Source: an uncultured Eubacteriales bacterium (GTDB lineage Bacteria > Bacillota > Clostridia > Oscillospirales > Oscillospiraceae). From it: DNA of 64,000 nt. Shown here piece after piece: positions 34,310 through 43,859 of the stretch. The notes under the pieces are model-generated. The model was not told the DNA's origin and did no database searches. It was given only the letters and a program-made list of their open reading frames with translations. Made by a program: the position numbers and the translations under genes. Position 1 is the stretch's first letter, and every line of letters starts with the position of its first letter. The stretch is taken from contig URGL01000007.1 in assembly GCA_900547405.1 (NCBI GenBank), positions 1 to 64,000 of the forward strand, written 5' to 3'.

Positions 34310-35167
34310 TTATACAGGCTTTGCCAGGAAAACCTGAGGATAGTTGTCTTTCAGCATGCTGCAAATCACGGCGGCCACCTCAAAGTCCGGGCAAATGGCA
34401 AACACGGCACTGCCGGAGCCCGTCATCTGCTGGGCCATAGCCCCGTAGGTATTGCAAATGGATTTGATGTAGTTCAGCTCCAGATGATCGTTCGTCACCA
34501 CCGGATCAAAGACGTTGTACACATTCTCGGCGATTTTTTCCATATCCCCCGCCAGCAATGCCGTCTCCATGGCCCGGTTATCCGGATGGTGGGCAATGGC
34601 CACAGTGTCCAGCTTTCCATAGAGCTCCGGGGTAGACACGGAGAAGTCCGGCTTGCAAACCACGAACACGCAGTCCGGAAGATCCGGAAGCTTACGCAGC
34701 CGTTCTCCTCGACCTTCCACCATAGCCGTGCCGCAGAGCACGCAGAAGGGCACATCGCTGCCTACCTGCGCCCCCAGCTCCGCCAGAGCCAGGATGGACA
34801 GGGGAGAATCATAGTGCCGGTTCAGCGCCCGGAGCACCGCCGCCGCGTCGGCGCTGCCGCCGCCAAGGCCGGCCTCTGACGGGATCCGCTTGGTGATGCG
34901 GATGGCAAGGCCCTGAGGGTCAATTTTCAATTGCTCGCAGAACACCTTCGCCGCCTTCCAGGCGAGATTCCGCTCATCCTGGGGCAGATCCTCCCGGGAA
35001 CAGGAAAGGCTCCAGGGCTTGCCGGTGCCCACATCGATCTCCACATCGTCCCGAATGGACAGGGTCTGCATCACACTCTGGAGGTCGTGGTAGCCGTCTT
35101 CCCGCTTGCCCAGTACATCCAGGGTCAGGTTCACCTTGGCAAAAGCGCCTTCATAAAGGGTCGTCAT
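34310..35167 (-). CDS. ispE: 4-diphosphocytidyl-2-C-methyl-D-erythritol kinase
   Basis: A 285-residue GHMP kinase of the MEP isoprenoid pathway. The N terminus AFAKVNLTLDVLGKREDGYHDL is diagnostic; the ATP loop is PSEAGLGGGSADAAAVL (about residue 95), and MTGSGSAVF is the third GHMP motif. It phosphorylates CDP-ME. The start at 35167 has AAGGAG 7 bases upstream. The other MEP genes ispD and ispF are at 47-48 kb. Next downstream is spoIIR, after a hairpin. Confidence 0.95.
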   Translation of the reverse strand: MTTLYEGAFAKVNLTLDVLGKREDGYHDLQSVMQTLSIRDDVEIDVGTGKPWSLSCSREDLPQDERNLAWKAAKVFCEQLKIDPQGLAIRITKRIPSEAGLGGGSADAAAVLRALNRHYDSPLSILALAELGAQVGSDVPFCVLCGTAMVEGRGERLRKLPDLPDCVFVVCKPDFSVSTPELYGKLDTVAIAHHPDNRAMETALLAGDMEKIAENVYNVFDPVVTNDHLELNYIKSICNTYGAMAQQMTGSGSAVFAICPDFEVAAVICSMLKDNYPQVFLAKPV

Positions 35168-35242
35168 AGTCAGTCTCCTTCTGTCGTTTTCCGGTTTCAT
35201 GATACCGGATAAAATTCTTTCCTGCCCAGAGAAGGCAGGGGC

Positions 35243-36874
35243 TTACGGCAGCATATCATGCTCCGCCAAAATTTTCTCCATGATTTCCAGTCGGCCATTG
35301 AAGAAATCCCGGTTGCTTTGCAGCCGCTCATGGAATTTTGTCTCGTCGGAATTGAAAAAACGCTGGAAATAGGTCTTCATTGGCTCCGTGAGCCAGGCTT
35401 CGTATTCGTCAATATAGGCGCTGACCTTCTCCCCCGTCAGGTATTCCCGACCGATGCGCAGGATGCCCGCCCCCAGCTTTTTGCGGAAGGTCTCGTTCCG
35501 GCAGAGGCTGCGGAAAAAGCCGGAGTCGTCCATGGCGGTCTGCACCGTGTCCAAAGTCAGCTGCCCCCGGGTCAGGCCGGAGGAATCCATATCATAGAGG
35601 AGATACCGCCACTTTCCGTCGGCGTAGCCGGGGCCGCCCTCTGTGACGGTCCGCCACAGGTGGATGTTCCCCTTGGGCCAATCGTAGTTCCGGCCGCAGT
35701 AGATTTCCACTGCGTAGAGGTCCAACAGGCTCTGCTCATCGAAGAGCTCCTGAAACCGGCGGTAGTTTTCTTCCTGGGTCATATCGGCGTTTTCTACAAA
35801 CTCCATTGCGTCTTCATAGAGATTGAAATTTTCCTCTTCCCCGTTTTCCAGCTTTCCCGCTTTGACGCTGAGAACATCCCTCTTTTTTACATGATAGGTC
35901 TCGGAAATGTAGGTTTTGTCGTATTTTTCCGTAAGATTATAAATGCCCCAGTATTCTCCGTTCAGAAACACCAGGCAGACCTCATAGTGCATGGTGCCAT
36001 AGCTGAGTCCCCGGGTCAGATCGGAGACCAACATATTCTGGACCTTGCCATAGTAGTCGTTGGAGCCGGAATGGAGGGTGATCTTGTGGGGATCGTAGCC
36101 GGTGCCCCAGAAATCGTAGTCAAATTCATTGGCCCCGCCGTATTCCTCCCGGGCATAGAGATTGAAGCTCTTGATCACGGCCTTCCGGTGCCAGCCCCCC
36201 ATAATGCGGATGCCGCAGTCGGTCTCATACAACAGCTTGCCATCGGTGCCGAAATACTGAAAAATTGCTTCCCGCTCCCATTCCCGGCCCTTGTTGTAGT
36301 AGTTTCCCGGGGCTTGGTCTCCCCAGCCCTCTTTCAGCTCGTCATAGGTCCGGCCCCGGACAAAAATGCCGGTGTCGTAATCCGTCAGATTTTCGGGATC
36401 CGTAACAATGGAGACGACCTTGGTGGTGCCGTAGCCGGTCTTATTCTGGAAGCCTACAAAGTAGCTTGCGCAGATGGTCTCGCTTTTGTTCCCTGCAGCA
36501 TCGTAGTATACAGCCTTGATGACGGTGCACTTGTCCACCTTTTCCTCCGGGATCTGGGTATCGATCATCTCCGGATGGTCCTGCCCGTAGGAATCCAGAT
36601 CCTCCCGGGCAGAGAGGGTGTTTTCATTCTCGGAGGCATCCCCGACGGGGATCTTCTTTTTGGTATATTGCAAAGAAGTCCGGTCCGGTTCGGAGCCGTC
36701 CAGGGTATAGTAAACTTCCCGGCTGGGAGCCTGGATCTCCAGCAGAAAGGGCTCATCGTAAAAGCCTGAGGGTCTGGAGAAGGCAAAGCGCACCGCATGG
36801 CCATAGAGCAGCACTCCCGTAAGTGTCAGCACACTGAGAAGCACCAGAAAAACGGCGAATCTCTTTCTCGCCAT
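35243..36874 (-). CDS. CotH kinase family protein with chitobiase-like domain
   Basis: A 543-residue protein with an N-terminal membrane anchor or signal (about residues 6-27), a chitobiase/beta-hexosaminidase C-terminal-type domain (YYTLDGSEPDRTS, about 55-70), then a CotH-type atypical protein kinase core (GIRIMGGWHRKAVIKSFNLYA, DYYGKVQNMLVSDL, YLLYDMDSSGL). CotH kinases phosphorylate spore coat or surface proteins. One base separates its ATG from the stop of the VTC gene upstream, a pairing seen often in Firmicutes. Target unknown. Confidence 0.9.
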   Translation of the reverse strand: MARKRFAVFLVLLSVLTLTGVLLYGHAVRFAFSRPSGFYDEPFLLEIQAPSREVYYTLDGSEPDRTSLQYTKKKIPVGDASENENTLSAREDLDSYGQDHPEMIDTQIPEEKVDKCTVIKAVYYDAAGNKSETICASYFVGFQNKTGYGTTKVVSIVTDPENLTDYDTGIFVRGRTYDELKEGWGDQAPGNYYNKGREWEREAIFQYFGTDGKLLYETDCGIRIMGGWHRKAVIKSFNLYAREEYGGANEFDYDFWGTGYDPHKITLHSGSNDYYGKVQNMLVSDLTRGLSYGTMHYEVCLVFLNGEYWGIYNLTEKYDKTYISETYHVKKRDVLSVKAGKLENGEEENFNLYEDAMEFVENADMTQEENYRRFQELFDEQSLLDLYAVEIYCGRNYDWPKGNIHLWRTVTEGGPGYADGKWRYLLYDMDSSGLTRGQLTLDTVQTAMDDSGFFRSLCRNETFRKKLGAGILRIGREYLTGEKVSAYIDEYEAWLTEPMKTYFQRFFNSDETKFHERLQSNRDFFNGRLEIMEKILAEHDMLP

Positions 36875-36875
36875 T

Positions 36876-37616
36876 TTACACGCATTCCTCTTCCGGCAGC
36901 CGGGTTGCCGCCCAGGCCACCCCGCCTACGTCATAGGTCCGGCACAGATAGTACTTGGAGAAGGCCGTCCGCTGCATATCCTTCAGCTGGATAGCATGGA
37001 GGAGCCAGTCCGGCAAGTATTCGTCGTATTTCACTTCCAGCAGATGCTGGCCCGTCCGCTGGACAGGGCGGCGGCACAGCTCCTTCTCAAAGAAGGCGCC
37101 GATATCCGGAGAGGAGAAAATATGGGTATCAAAGGTCACCCGCACATTGCCTGCCCTGCACACATAGGGCCGCCGGTCGTAGCCCACGATCACCTTGGGG
37201 GCAAAGCCCTTGGTGGCGATCAGATAGGAGAAGCGGTTGAGCAGCTGCGGGGTGTCCTTGGTCACAGGCACCGGACGGCCTGCCGTCAAAAGGTCAAACT
37301 GTTCCCGGGTCAGGGGGCAGATGTCCTTGTGGATCATATCGTTTTCCTTCACCTTCCGCTCCAGAGCTAGCCGGGAATCATCACAGTTGTAGGCCCGGAT
37401 GCGCCACTTCTCCCGATGGTTCACACCTGCCAGATTCTCCAGCACAGAGGAATCGTAGGGATCGTCAAAATAGATACTGCGGATATGATACATTCCGTCG
37501 GCTCCGGCATGCTCGTCCGGCTCCATGGCGACGTTCAGCCGGTGCTCCAGGACGGTCAGGTCTCCTTGAGAGCAGATGTACTTATACTCGTGCCGAAAGG
37601 TTTCCAGTTCTTCCAT
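36876..37616 (-). CDS. VTC-domain polyphosphate polymerase-like protein
   Basis: A 246-residue protein with the VTC domain: ETFRHEYKYICS start, IRSIYFDD, ERKVKEND, FDTHIFSS and LLEVKYDEYLPDWL, the basic tunnel and acidic residues of the polyphosphate polymerase fold. Bacterial members occur with CotH genes, as here, and probably make or bind polyphosphate or another phosphorylated product. It follows a 25-codon ORF and shares the promoter at 37741-37769. Confidence 0.88.
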   Translation of the reverse strand: MEELETFRHEYKYICSQGDLTVLEHRLNVAMEPDEHAGADGMYHIRSIYFDDPYDSSVLENLAGVNHREKWRIRAYNCDDSRLALERKVKENDMIHKDICPLTREQFDLLTAGRPVPVTKDTPQLLNRFSYLIATKGFAPKVIVGYDRRPYVCRAGNVRVTFDTHIFSSPDIGAFFEKELCRRPVQRTGQHLLEVKYDEYLPDWLLHAIQLKDMQRTAFSKYYLCRTYDVGGVAWAATRLPEEECV

Positions 37617-37625
37617 AGCCTCACC

Positions 37626-37703
37626 TCAGCCGTGGAGACCCCGGGCCTGACGGTCCAGATCCTTGCCAGCAATCAGGAGCTGGGTATCGTAACGGTATTC
37701 CAT
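37626..37703 (-). CDS. Possible 25-residue leader ORF before the VTC gene
   Basis: An ATG with GGAG 9 bases upstream opens 25 codons (MEYRYDTQLLIAGKDL..., ending RGLHG), first in the promoter-driven transcript and 9 bases before the VTC start. It has no hydrophobic segment. It could be a leader peptide, a small protein, or a broken start of another gene. Confidence 0.4.
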   Translation of the reverse strand: MEYRYDTQLLIAGKDLDRQARGLHG

Positions 37704-37740
37704 AGTGTTTGTCTCCTTTGCGTAAAACCAGTTTGGTGAC

Positions 37741-37769
37741 ATTATATCCTATTTTCAGGGGTATTGCAA
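37741..37769 (-). promoter_or_regulatory. Promoter of the VTC-CotH operon
   Basis: TTGCAA (37764-37769) and a perfect TATAAT (37741-37746) with a 17-base spacer on the minus strand. Confidence 0.75.
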
Positions 37770-37776
37770 GGATAGA

Positions 37777-37808
37777 AAATCGCGCACCGGCGATCCAGCC
37801 GGTGCGCG
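37777..37808 (-). terminator. Terminator of the zinc-ribbon/Ig-like gene
   Basis: A perfect 10-bp stem (CGCGCACCGG and complement, 37781-37808) followed on the minus strand by ATTTTC, just upstream of the promoter at 37741-37769. Confidence 0.8.
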
Positions 37809-37826
37809 AAGGGAACTCTTTGCTCT

Positions 37827-38858
37827 TTAGAACTTGCAGCGGACGATGCAGCTGACCTCCTGGTCGCCATACTTGGCGGTGATCTTGGCGATGCCCCGGC
37901 CCATGGCGGTGACAACGCCGTTGTTCACGTTGGCAATGGCGGAGTTGCTGGTTCTCCAGGTAACATCCTCGGCACTGAGGTCGCAGTCCAGCTGGAGGGT
38001 GTAGTACACGCCCAGGCGGGAGAAGGTGATGTCGGAGCGCTTCAGCTTCAACGTCACATCGCCGGAGGAGGACTTCTTGGTCTCTTCGGTCTCCTCGGTG
38101 GGGGCCTCGGTCTCTTCCGTGGTGGGCTCCGTCTCCTCGATGGCTACGGTGACGGCGCACTTGATCTGCTGCTCGCCGCAGGTGACCACAATATTGGTGC
38201 TGCCGTTGCCCACAGCGGTCAGGTTGCCGTTCTCGTCCACCGTCACCACATTCTCATCCTCAGAGGCATAGGTGATGGTGTCGGTGGTGTTGTCAGGGCT
38301 GGCGCTGGCGTTCAGCCGGTACATCTGGCCGGCCTCAGTCAGCGTATCCACAGCGGGGGCATACAGGCTGGTGCAGGGCACGGTGGTCTCCTCGGTGACT
38401 TCCTCGGTAGGGATGGTTTCCACGGTCTCCGCCACAATGGTGGGGCTGGTGGTCGCCTCGGTGTCTGCCTTCTTGCCGGGCAGCAGGAACTTCACGACCA
38501 GCACACCGGTAGCAATGAGCACCAGCACAATGAAGATGACCAGAACCACCACCAGGCCCGTATTGGTCTTCCGGGGAGGCTCTCCCATGCCGGGGTTCCC
38601 GCTGCCATAGTAGCTGGTATCGTCCTCCTCCGCCTCGGTGGAAACGGACTTGCGGCCGTTGGCCTCGTCAAAGTCAAAAATCCGTCTGCCCTGCTGGGCC
38701 CCGCCCATCTTCGGCTCCCGAGGGGTGTTGACATCAAAGTCCCCCATATTTGCCTCTGCCTTGGGTTCCGCCCCTGTAGGCGACCAGCCACAGATGGGGC
38801 AGTTGGATGCCGTATCCGGAAAAACGGTACCGCAAACCTCGCAAGTGATCTTACTCAT
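37827..38858 (-). CDS. Zinc-ribbon, single-pass membrane protein with Ig-like domains
   Basis: A 343-residue protein with an N-terminal zinc ribbon (CEVCG...CPICG, about residues 6-24), a charged linker, one membrane helix (about 101-127), a Thr/Glu-rich stretch, a BIG2-like Ig domain (about 165-240, SEDENVVTVDENGNLTAVGNG), a second Glu/Thr linker, and another BIG2-like domain to the end (TSNSAIANVNNGVVTAMGRG). It is probably displayed outside with the zinc ribbon in the cytosol. It is divergent from a large kinase-like protein gene with the same cytosol-helix-outside plan. Confidence 0.85.
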   Translation of the reverse strand: MSKITCEVCGTVFPDTASNCPICGWSPTGAEPKAEANMGDFDVNTPREPKMGGAQQGRRIFDFDEANGRKSVSTEAEEDDTSYYGSGNPGMGEPPRKTNTGLVVVLVIFIVLVLIATGVLVVKFLLPGKKADTEATTSPTIVAETVETIPTEEVTEETTVPCTSLYAPAVDTLTEAGQMYRLNASASPDNTTDTITYASEDENVVTVDENGNLTAVGNGSTNIVVTCGEQQIKCAVTVAIEETEPTTEETEAPTEETEETKKSSSGDVTLKLKRSDITFSRLGVYYTLQLDCDLSAEDVTWRTSNSAIANVNNGVVTAMGRGIAKITAKYGDQEVSCIVRCKF

Positions 38859-38959
38859 GGATGTTCCTCCTTACCATGGGCTCCCCGCCAGGCAGGCGAC
38901 AGATGACCCAAGTTTTTCTTTGCCCGTGGCCCATGCCACAGGTCCCCTTTTATCGTCAA

Positions 38960-38988
38960 ATTATATCACCATTTTTTCCGGATTACAA
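38960..38988 (-). promoter_or_regulatory. Promoter of the zinc-ribbon/Ig-like gene
   Basis: TTGTAA (38983-38988) and a perfect TATAAT (38960-38965) with a 17-base spacer on the minus strand. Confidence 0.75.
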
Positions 38989-39103
38989 GAGGGACAGCCC
39001 AAATCCTTTCTGGTATTTTTTCCTTTGGAGGGCTTTTCTGCCTCTGCCTGTTTTTTCTTCCTCCCAAAAAGCGGCACAGCCGCGGTTTGTACATAGAAAA
39101 GTA

Positions 39104-39132
39104 TTGATTTTTCGGAGGTTTTCCGGTATGAT
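39104..39132 (+). promoter_or_regulatory. Promoter of the kinase-like gene
   Basis: TTGATT (39104-39109) and TATGAT (39127-39132) with a 17-base spacer, 24 bases before the start codon. Confidence 0.65.
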
Positions 39133-39156
39133 ATGGGGGTTAAGGAGGCGATCTAT

Positions 39157-42054
39157 ATGTCCCAAGAATCGTTGGCCTCTCCCCTTCTGGATGGGTTCCG
39201 GCTAGGAGCCCCCATGAGTGAGCGCCCGGGCGTTCAGTGCTGCCCGGCGATGAAGGAGAACTCCGATCAAAAATATATCGTAAAGATCCTATCCATGCCC
39301 GCGTCCCAGGTTCAGCTGGATGCCCTGCTGGTAACAGGCGCTTACAAAGATCCTGCCGCTGCCCTGGACTATTTCCGCCAGCAGGCAGACGACACCGCGG
39401 CGGAGGCGGAGTTCCTCCAAAGCCTTTCCAAGCTGGAGGGCTTCGCCGGCTTTGAGGGCTGGCAGGTGGTGCCCATGAAGACCAACCGGCTGGGCTACCA
39501 GGTGTTTTTGGTGAGCACCTATGGCCGCACTCTGGAAAAGGCCATCCGCCGTACCGCCATCACCCAGCTTCAGGCGGTGAATCTGGCCATTGACTTATGC
39601 GCCGCCCTGTCTCTGTGCCGTCGGGCGGGCTACCTGTACATCGACCTGAAGCCCTCCAATATTATGGTGGAGGGAGACCACTTCAAAATCGCGGACCTTG
39701 GCTTTGTATCCACCAAGTACCTGAACTACAGCTCCATGCCGGAGCGCTACGTCAGCGCCTACACGGCCCCCGAGGTCAAAGACCCCATGTCCGCCCTGAA
39801 CACCACCCTGGATACCTATGCCCTGGGCATGATCCTCTACCGGCTCTTCAACGGCGGTGTGCTGCCGGAGCTTCCCGATGACCCTGCCCGGCCCCTCCCC
39901 GCTCCTGCCAACGCCGACGAGGCCATGGCCCAGATCATCCTCAAGGCCTGTGCCCCCAAGCCGGAGGACCGGTGGCAGGACCCGGCAGAGCTGGGTCAGG
40001 CCATTGTGACCTACATGGAGCTGGGCACCGTTGGGGATACCCCCATCAGCCAGCCGGGCCAGGAGCCCGCCGCCGCGGCTCAGCCGGAGGCCACTCCGGT
40101 ACCGGAAGCACCGGTCCAGGAGGTGCCGGAAGGGCCTCAGCCGGACCCTGCCGTGACCCAGGACTCCACCATCCGGATGGATATCCCGGTCTCTCAGCCC
40201 GCCGGGCCTCAGGCCCCGGTGCTGAGCCAGTCCACCATGCGCTTTACCCCCGGTGCCACCGCTGTGGCGGATGTGCCGGAGGCCGCCGGGCCGGACTTCT
40301 CCCTGCCCCAGGACCCGGAGATCCCTCCGGAGGATCCCCAGGAGGATGTGATCTTCCCCGTGGTCACCGCCGAGGCTCCCCAGCCTGTCTTCGACCTGGA
40401 CAGTGAACTCAGCGAAGTCAACGACATTTTGAAACCCCAGGCTCCCCGCTACCCCACCATGACTCCCCGGCCTGTCCGCAAGCCAGTCATGGAGAATGTG
40501 ACTCCCGTCACCATATCGGACAAGCCCCGCAGCAAGGCCCCTCTGGTGCTTCTCATCCTGGTGGTGCTGGTTTGCGCCGTTGGCTTCTTTGCCCACTGGT
40601 TCTACAATAATTTCTATCTCCAGCCCATCAACGCCCTCACCGTCTCCGGCACCCAGGACGAGCTGGTGGTCACCGTGGACACCCCCCTTTCCGACAGTCT
40701 GCTGACCGTCCACTGCACCGATGTCTACGGCAACAGCCTGGAATCCCAGGTAGAGGGCGGCAAGGCCCTGTTTACCGGCCTGTCCCCCAACTCCCTATAT
40801 AACATTCTCGTCACCACCGAGGGTCTGCACAAGCTGACAGGCCAGATTTCCGACGTCTTCACCACCGAGGGCCAGACGGAGATCGTAAGCTTCACCGCCA
40901 CCTCCGGCCAGGACGAAGGCTACGTAATGCTGAACCTGACCGTCGACGGCCACGACCCGGAGAGTTGGGTCGTTTCCGCCAGCTGTGAAGGGGAAGACAA
41001 CATCATGCAGAACTTCACCGGTCACTCCGTGACCCTGAAGGGCCTGACGATAGGCAAGGAATACACCTTCCAGCTCTACACCTCCGACAATTCCAAGCTG
41101 GCCGGTCAGACCAGCACCCGGTTCAAGGTCGTCAGCCTGGTCACCGCCAACAATATGGAGGTCATCTCTCGCCTGGGCGGCGATCTGACCGTTGGCTGGG
41201 AGGGTCCCGCGAACATCACCGTGGACAGCTGGACCGTCCGGTGCTATGCCGACAACTATGACCAGAGCCAGACCGTTACCGGCACCATCGCCACCTTTAC
41301 CGGCACCAGCAACGACAAGGCCTACACCATCGAGGTCACCGCCGCCGGGCAGACCGAGCCCACCCGGCTGACCATCTCCGCCAATCCCATTACCGTTGCC
41401 TCCTTTGAGGTAACGGAGTCCGATGAGGGCACCCTGGACGTGAGCTGGACCTTTGACGGCACCGCTCCCGCCGATGGCTGGCTGCTGGTATACTCGCTGA
41501 ACAACTCCGAGACCTCCAGCGTGGTCAAGTGCAGCGAGCCGAAGGGCAGCATCTCCCCCATGATCCCGGACACCACCTATCACCTGACCTTGCAGCTATC
41601 CGATGATACCTCCATCTTCAACAGCAGCACCTCCTACACCACCACCGCGGCGGAGCCCTTCTCCACCCAGGGTCTGTCCGCCGACAAGATCAAGTCTCAG
41701 CTATTGAAGACACCCAGCCAGAGCGGCTGGCTGGCCGATGATGTAGCCAGCGAGGACTACACCACCGTCTTCCAGTCCGGCGACAAGATCTCCATGGTCC
41801 TGGAGGCCACCGTGAAATTCTACGTCCAGCATGAGGATATCCAGGTGATGTACGTCTACCGGGATTCCGCCGGCAACCCCATTCCCGCTCTGGTCTCCCA
41901 GAGCACCATCGACTGGTACGATCTGTTCTTTGACGGAAACTACCAGCTGGGCGAGCTGGATCTGCCCAAGGCCCCCACCGATTCCGGCAGCTACTCCGTC
42001 ACCGTCTATTTCAACGGTGCCCCCGTAGCCAGCAATGAATTCGTGATTTCCTGA
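39157..42054 (+). CDS. Membrane Ser/Thr kinase-like protein with extracellular Fn3-like repeats
   Basis: A 965-residue protein. Residues about 40-290 are a protein-kinase fold: catalytic loop YIDLKPSNIM (Asp and Asn kept, HRD changed to YID), DLG in place of DFG, and TAPEV for the APE motif, but no clear glycine-rich loop. A Pro/Glu-rich linker (about 290-465) leads to a membrane helix (about 467-490), then about 470 extracytoplasmic residues that read as repeated fibronectin-III-like beta domains. AAGGAGG sits 8 bases before ATG. It is divergent from a zinc-ribbon/Ig-like membrane protein. Kinase activity is likely but not certain. Confidence 0.85.
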   Translation: MSQESLASPLLDGFRLGAPMSERPGVQCCPAMKENSDQKYIVKILSMPASQVQLDALLVTGAYKDPAAALDYFRQQADDTAAEAEFLQSLSKLEGFAGFEGWQVVPMKTNRLGYQVFLVSTYGRTLEKAIRRTAITQLQAVNLAIDLCAALSLCRRAGYLYIDLKPSNIMVEGDHFKIADLGFVSTKYLNYSSMPERYVSAYTAPEVKDPMSALNTTLDTYALGMILYRLFNGGVLPELPDDPARPLPAPANADEAMAQIILKACAPKPEDRWQDPAELGQAIVTYMELGTVGDTPISQPGQEPAAAAQPEATPVPEAPVQEVPEGPQPDPAVTQDSTIRMDIPVSQPAGPQAPVLSQSTMRFTPGATAVADVPEAAGPDFSLPQDPEIPPEDPQEDVIFPVVTAEAPQPVFDLDSELSEVNDILKPQAPRYPTMTPRPVRKPVMENVTPVTISDKPRSKAPLVLLILVVLVCAVGFFAHWFYNNFYLQPINALTVSGTQDELVVTVDTPLSDSLLTVHCTDVYGNSLESQVEGGKALFTGLSPNSLYNILVTTEGLHKLTGQISDVFTTEGQTEIVSFTATSGQDEGYVMLNLTVDGHDPESWVVSASCEGEDNIMQNFTGHSVTLKGLTIGKEYTFQLYTSDNSKLAGQTSTRFKVVSLVTANNMEVISRLGGDLTVGWEGPANITVDSWTVRCYADNYDQSQTVTGTIATFTGTSNDKAYTIEVTAAGQTEPTRLTISANPITVASFEVTESDEGTLDVSWTFDGTAPADGWLLVYSLNNSETSSVVKCSEPKGSISPMIPDTTYHLTLQLSDDTSIFNSSTSYTTTAAEPFSTQGLSADKIKSQLLKTPSQSGWLADDVASEDYTTVFQSGDKISMVLEATVKFYVQHEDIQVMYVYRDSAGNPIPALVSQSTIDWYDLFFDGNYQLGELDLPKAPTDSGSYSVTVYFNGAPVASNEFVIS

Positions 42055-42061
42055 ATTGTCC

Positions 42062-42097
42062 AAAAAATCCGCACCCGATGATGGGTGCGGATTTTTT
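42062..42097. terminator. Bidirectional terminator between the kinase-like gene and the ABC genes
   Basis: A perfect 15-bp stem (AAAAAATCCGCACCC and complement) with a 6-base loop, giving U-runs on both strands between convergent genes. Confidence 0.9.
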
Positions 42098-42113
42098 ATG
42101 TGCGTCTACCCTC

Positions 42114-43859
42114 TTAATGGGCAAACTGGCTTTCGTACAGCTTGGCATAGAAGCCGCCCTGCCGGAGAAGGGACTCATGATCTCCCTGCTCAATGATGTG
42201 GCCATCCTTCATGACGAGGATCACGTCCGCCTCCCGGATGGTGGACAGGCGGTGGGCCACGATGAAGGTGGTGCGGCCCTGCATCATGGTGTCAAAGGCC
42301 TTCTGGATCCGGATCTCCGTCCGGGTGTCGATGGAAGACGTTGCCTCATCCAGGAACAGCATGGGCGGCAGGCACAGCATGACCCGGGCAATGCACAGCA
42401 GCTGCTTCTGGCCCTGGGAGAGGGACCCGCCGGATTCCCCGATCACCGTATCGTAGCCCTGGGGGAGCCGCTTGATGAAGCTGTGGGCATGGGCCTGCTT
42501 GGCGGCGGCCACCACCTCCTCCATGGTTGCCTTCGGCTTGCCCATGGCGATGTTGTCCCGAATGGTCCCGGCCTTCAGCCAAGTGTCCTGGAGGACCATA
42601 CCCACACTATGGCGCAGGTCGGCGCGGGTCATATCCCGGGTATTGACGCCGTCTAACTGGATGGTTCCCCCCTGGGGGTCATAGAACCGCATCAAAAGAT
42701 TAATAAACGTCGTCTTTCCGCAGCCCGTGGGACCCACAATGGCAATACGCTGGCCGGGCTTGACGGAGAGGTTGAAGTCATCGATCAGGGGCTTGTCCGG
42801 GGTGTAGGAGAACTTCAGGTCCTGGATCTCCAGACTGCCCTGGGTCTCTTCCGGCTTCCGGGGATGCACAGGCTCAGGGGTCCGGGCCGGGGCCTCGATG
42901 AGCTCCAGCACCCGACCGGCACAGGCCAGGGCGTTCTGCAGCTCGGTGACCACACCGGAAATCTCGTTGAAGGGCTTGGTATACTGATTGGCGTAGTTCA
43001 GCAGAATCGTCAGGCTGCCAACGCTGATGCCGCCGCTGAGGCAGAAGAGGGCACCGGTCAGAGCTACCAACGCATAAACCACGGAATTTACAAACCGGGT
43101 GCAGGGATTTGTCAGGGATGAGAAGAAAACCGCCTGTAGAGAGGCCTTGTCCAGCCGCCCGTTGACCTCATCGAACTTTTCAAGAGAAGCCGCCTCATGG
43201 CCAAAGGCCCGAACCACCTTGATCTGACCGATGGCCTCGTCCACCAGACCCGTGAGCTCCCCCCGGGTGGAGCTCTGTAGGGTGAACATGGAGTAGGTCC
43301 GCTTGGCAATAAAGCCCGCAACCACGAGAGACAGGGGTGTCACCAAAATGACCACCACCGCAATGATGGGGTGAATGGACAGCATAATGATCAGCGTGCC
43401 CAAAATGGTCATGACTCCGGAAAAAAACTGGGTAAAACCCATGAGCAGACCGTCCGCAAAGGTATCTACGTCGGCAATGACCCGGCTCACCAGGTCCCCC
43501 TGGGACTGCTGGTCCAGGTAGCTCAGAGGCAGCACCTGGATGTGCCGAAAGGCCTCGTTGCGGATGTCCCGGGTGACCTGGAAGGTGATCCGGTTGTTGA
43601 TCTCCCGCATACCCCATTGGACGATGCCCGCGGCCAGAGCGCAGATCGCAACGCCCATAAGGTAGCCCTTCATCAGCGAAAAGTCAACTTTTCCCGCCTC
43701 CACAATGCAGTCAATGGCCCGGCCGATGAGAACCGGGATATACAAAGACATGACCACCGACACTGCCGCGCTAATGAGCGACAGCACAATGGCGAAGGTA
43801 TGGGGCTTCAATCTGCGAAGGACCTTTTTTAAGGTAGAAGTCTGGGTTGCGTCAGCCAT
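42114..43859 (-). CDS. ABC exporter half-transporter (canonical ATP site)
   Basis: A 581-residue type IV ABC half-transporter: six membrane helices (about residues 20-310) and a nucleotide-binding domain with Walker A GPTGCGKT, signature LSQGQ and Walker B MLFLDEATSS with the catalytic Glu. The start at 43859 overlaps the stop of the partner gene by 8 bases. With that partner it should form a heterodimeric multidrug or lipid exporter of the TM287/288 or BmrCD kind. Substrate unknown. Confidence 0.93.
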   Translation of the reverse strand: MADATQTSTLKKVLRRLKPHTFAIVLSLISAAVSVVMSLYIPVLIGRAIDCIVEAGKVDFSLMKGYLMGVAICALAAGIVQWGMREINNRITFQVTRDIRNEAFRHIQVLPLSYLDQQSQGDLVSRVIADVDTFADGLLMGFTQFFSGVMTILGTLIIMLSIHPIIAVVVILVTPLSLVVAGFIAKRTYSMFTLQSSTRGELTGLVDEAIGQIKVVRAFGHEAASLEKFDEVNGRLDKASLQAVFFSSLTNPCTRFVNSVVYALVALTGALFCLSGGISVGSLTILLNYANQYTKPFNEISGVVTELQNALACAGRVLELIEAPARTPEPVHPRKPEETQGSLEIQDLKFSYTPDKPLIDDFNLSVKPGQRIAIVGPTGCGKTTFINLLMRFYDPQGGTIQLDGVNTRDMTRADLRHSVGMVLQDTWLKAGTIRDNIAMGKPKATMEEVVAAAKQAHAHSFIKRLPQGYDTVIGESGGSLSQGQKQLLCIARVMLCLPPMLFLDEATSSIDTRTEIRIQKAFDTMMQGRTTFIVAHRLSTIREADVILVMKDGHIIEQGDHESLLRQGGFYAKLYESQFAH

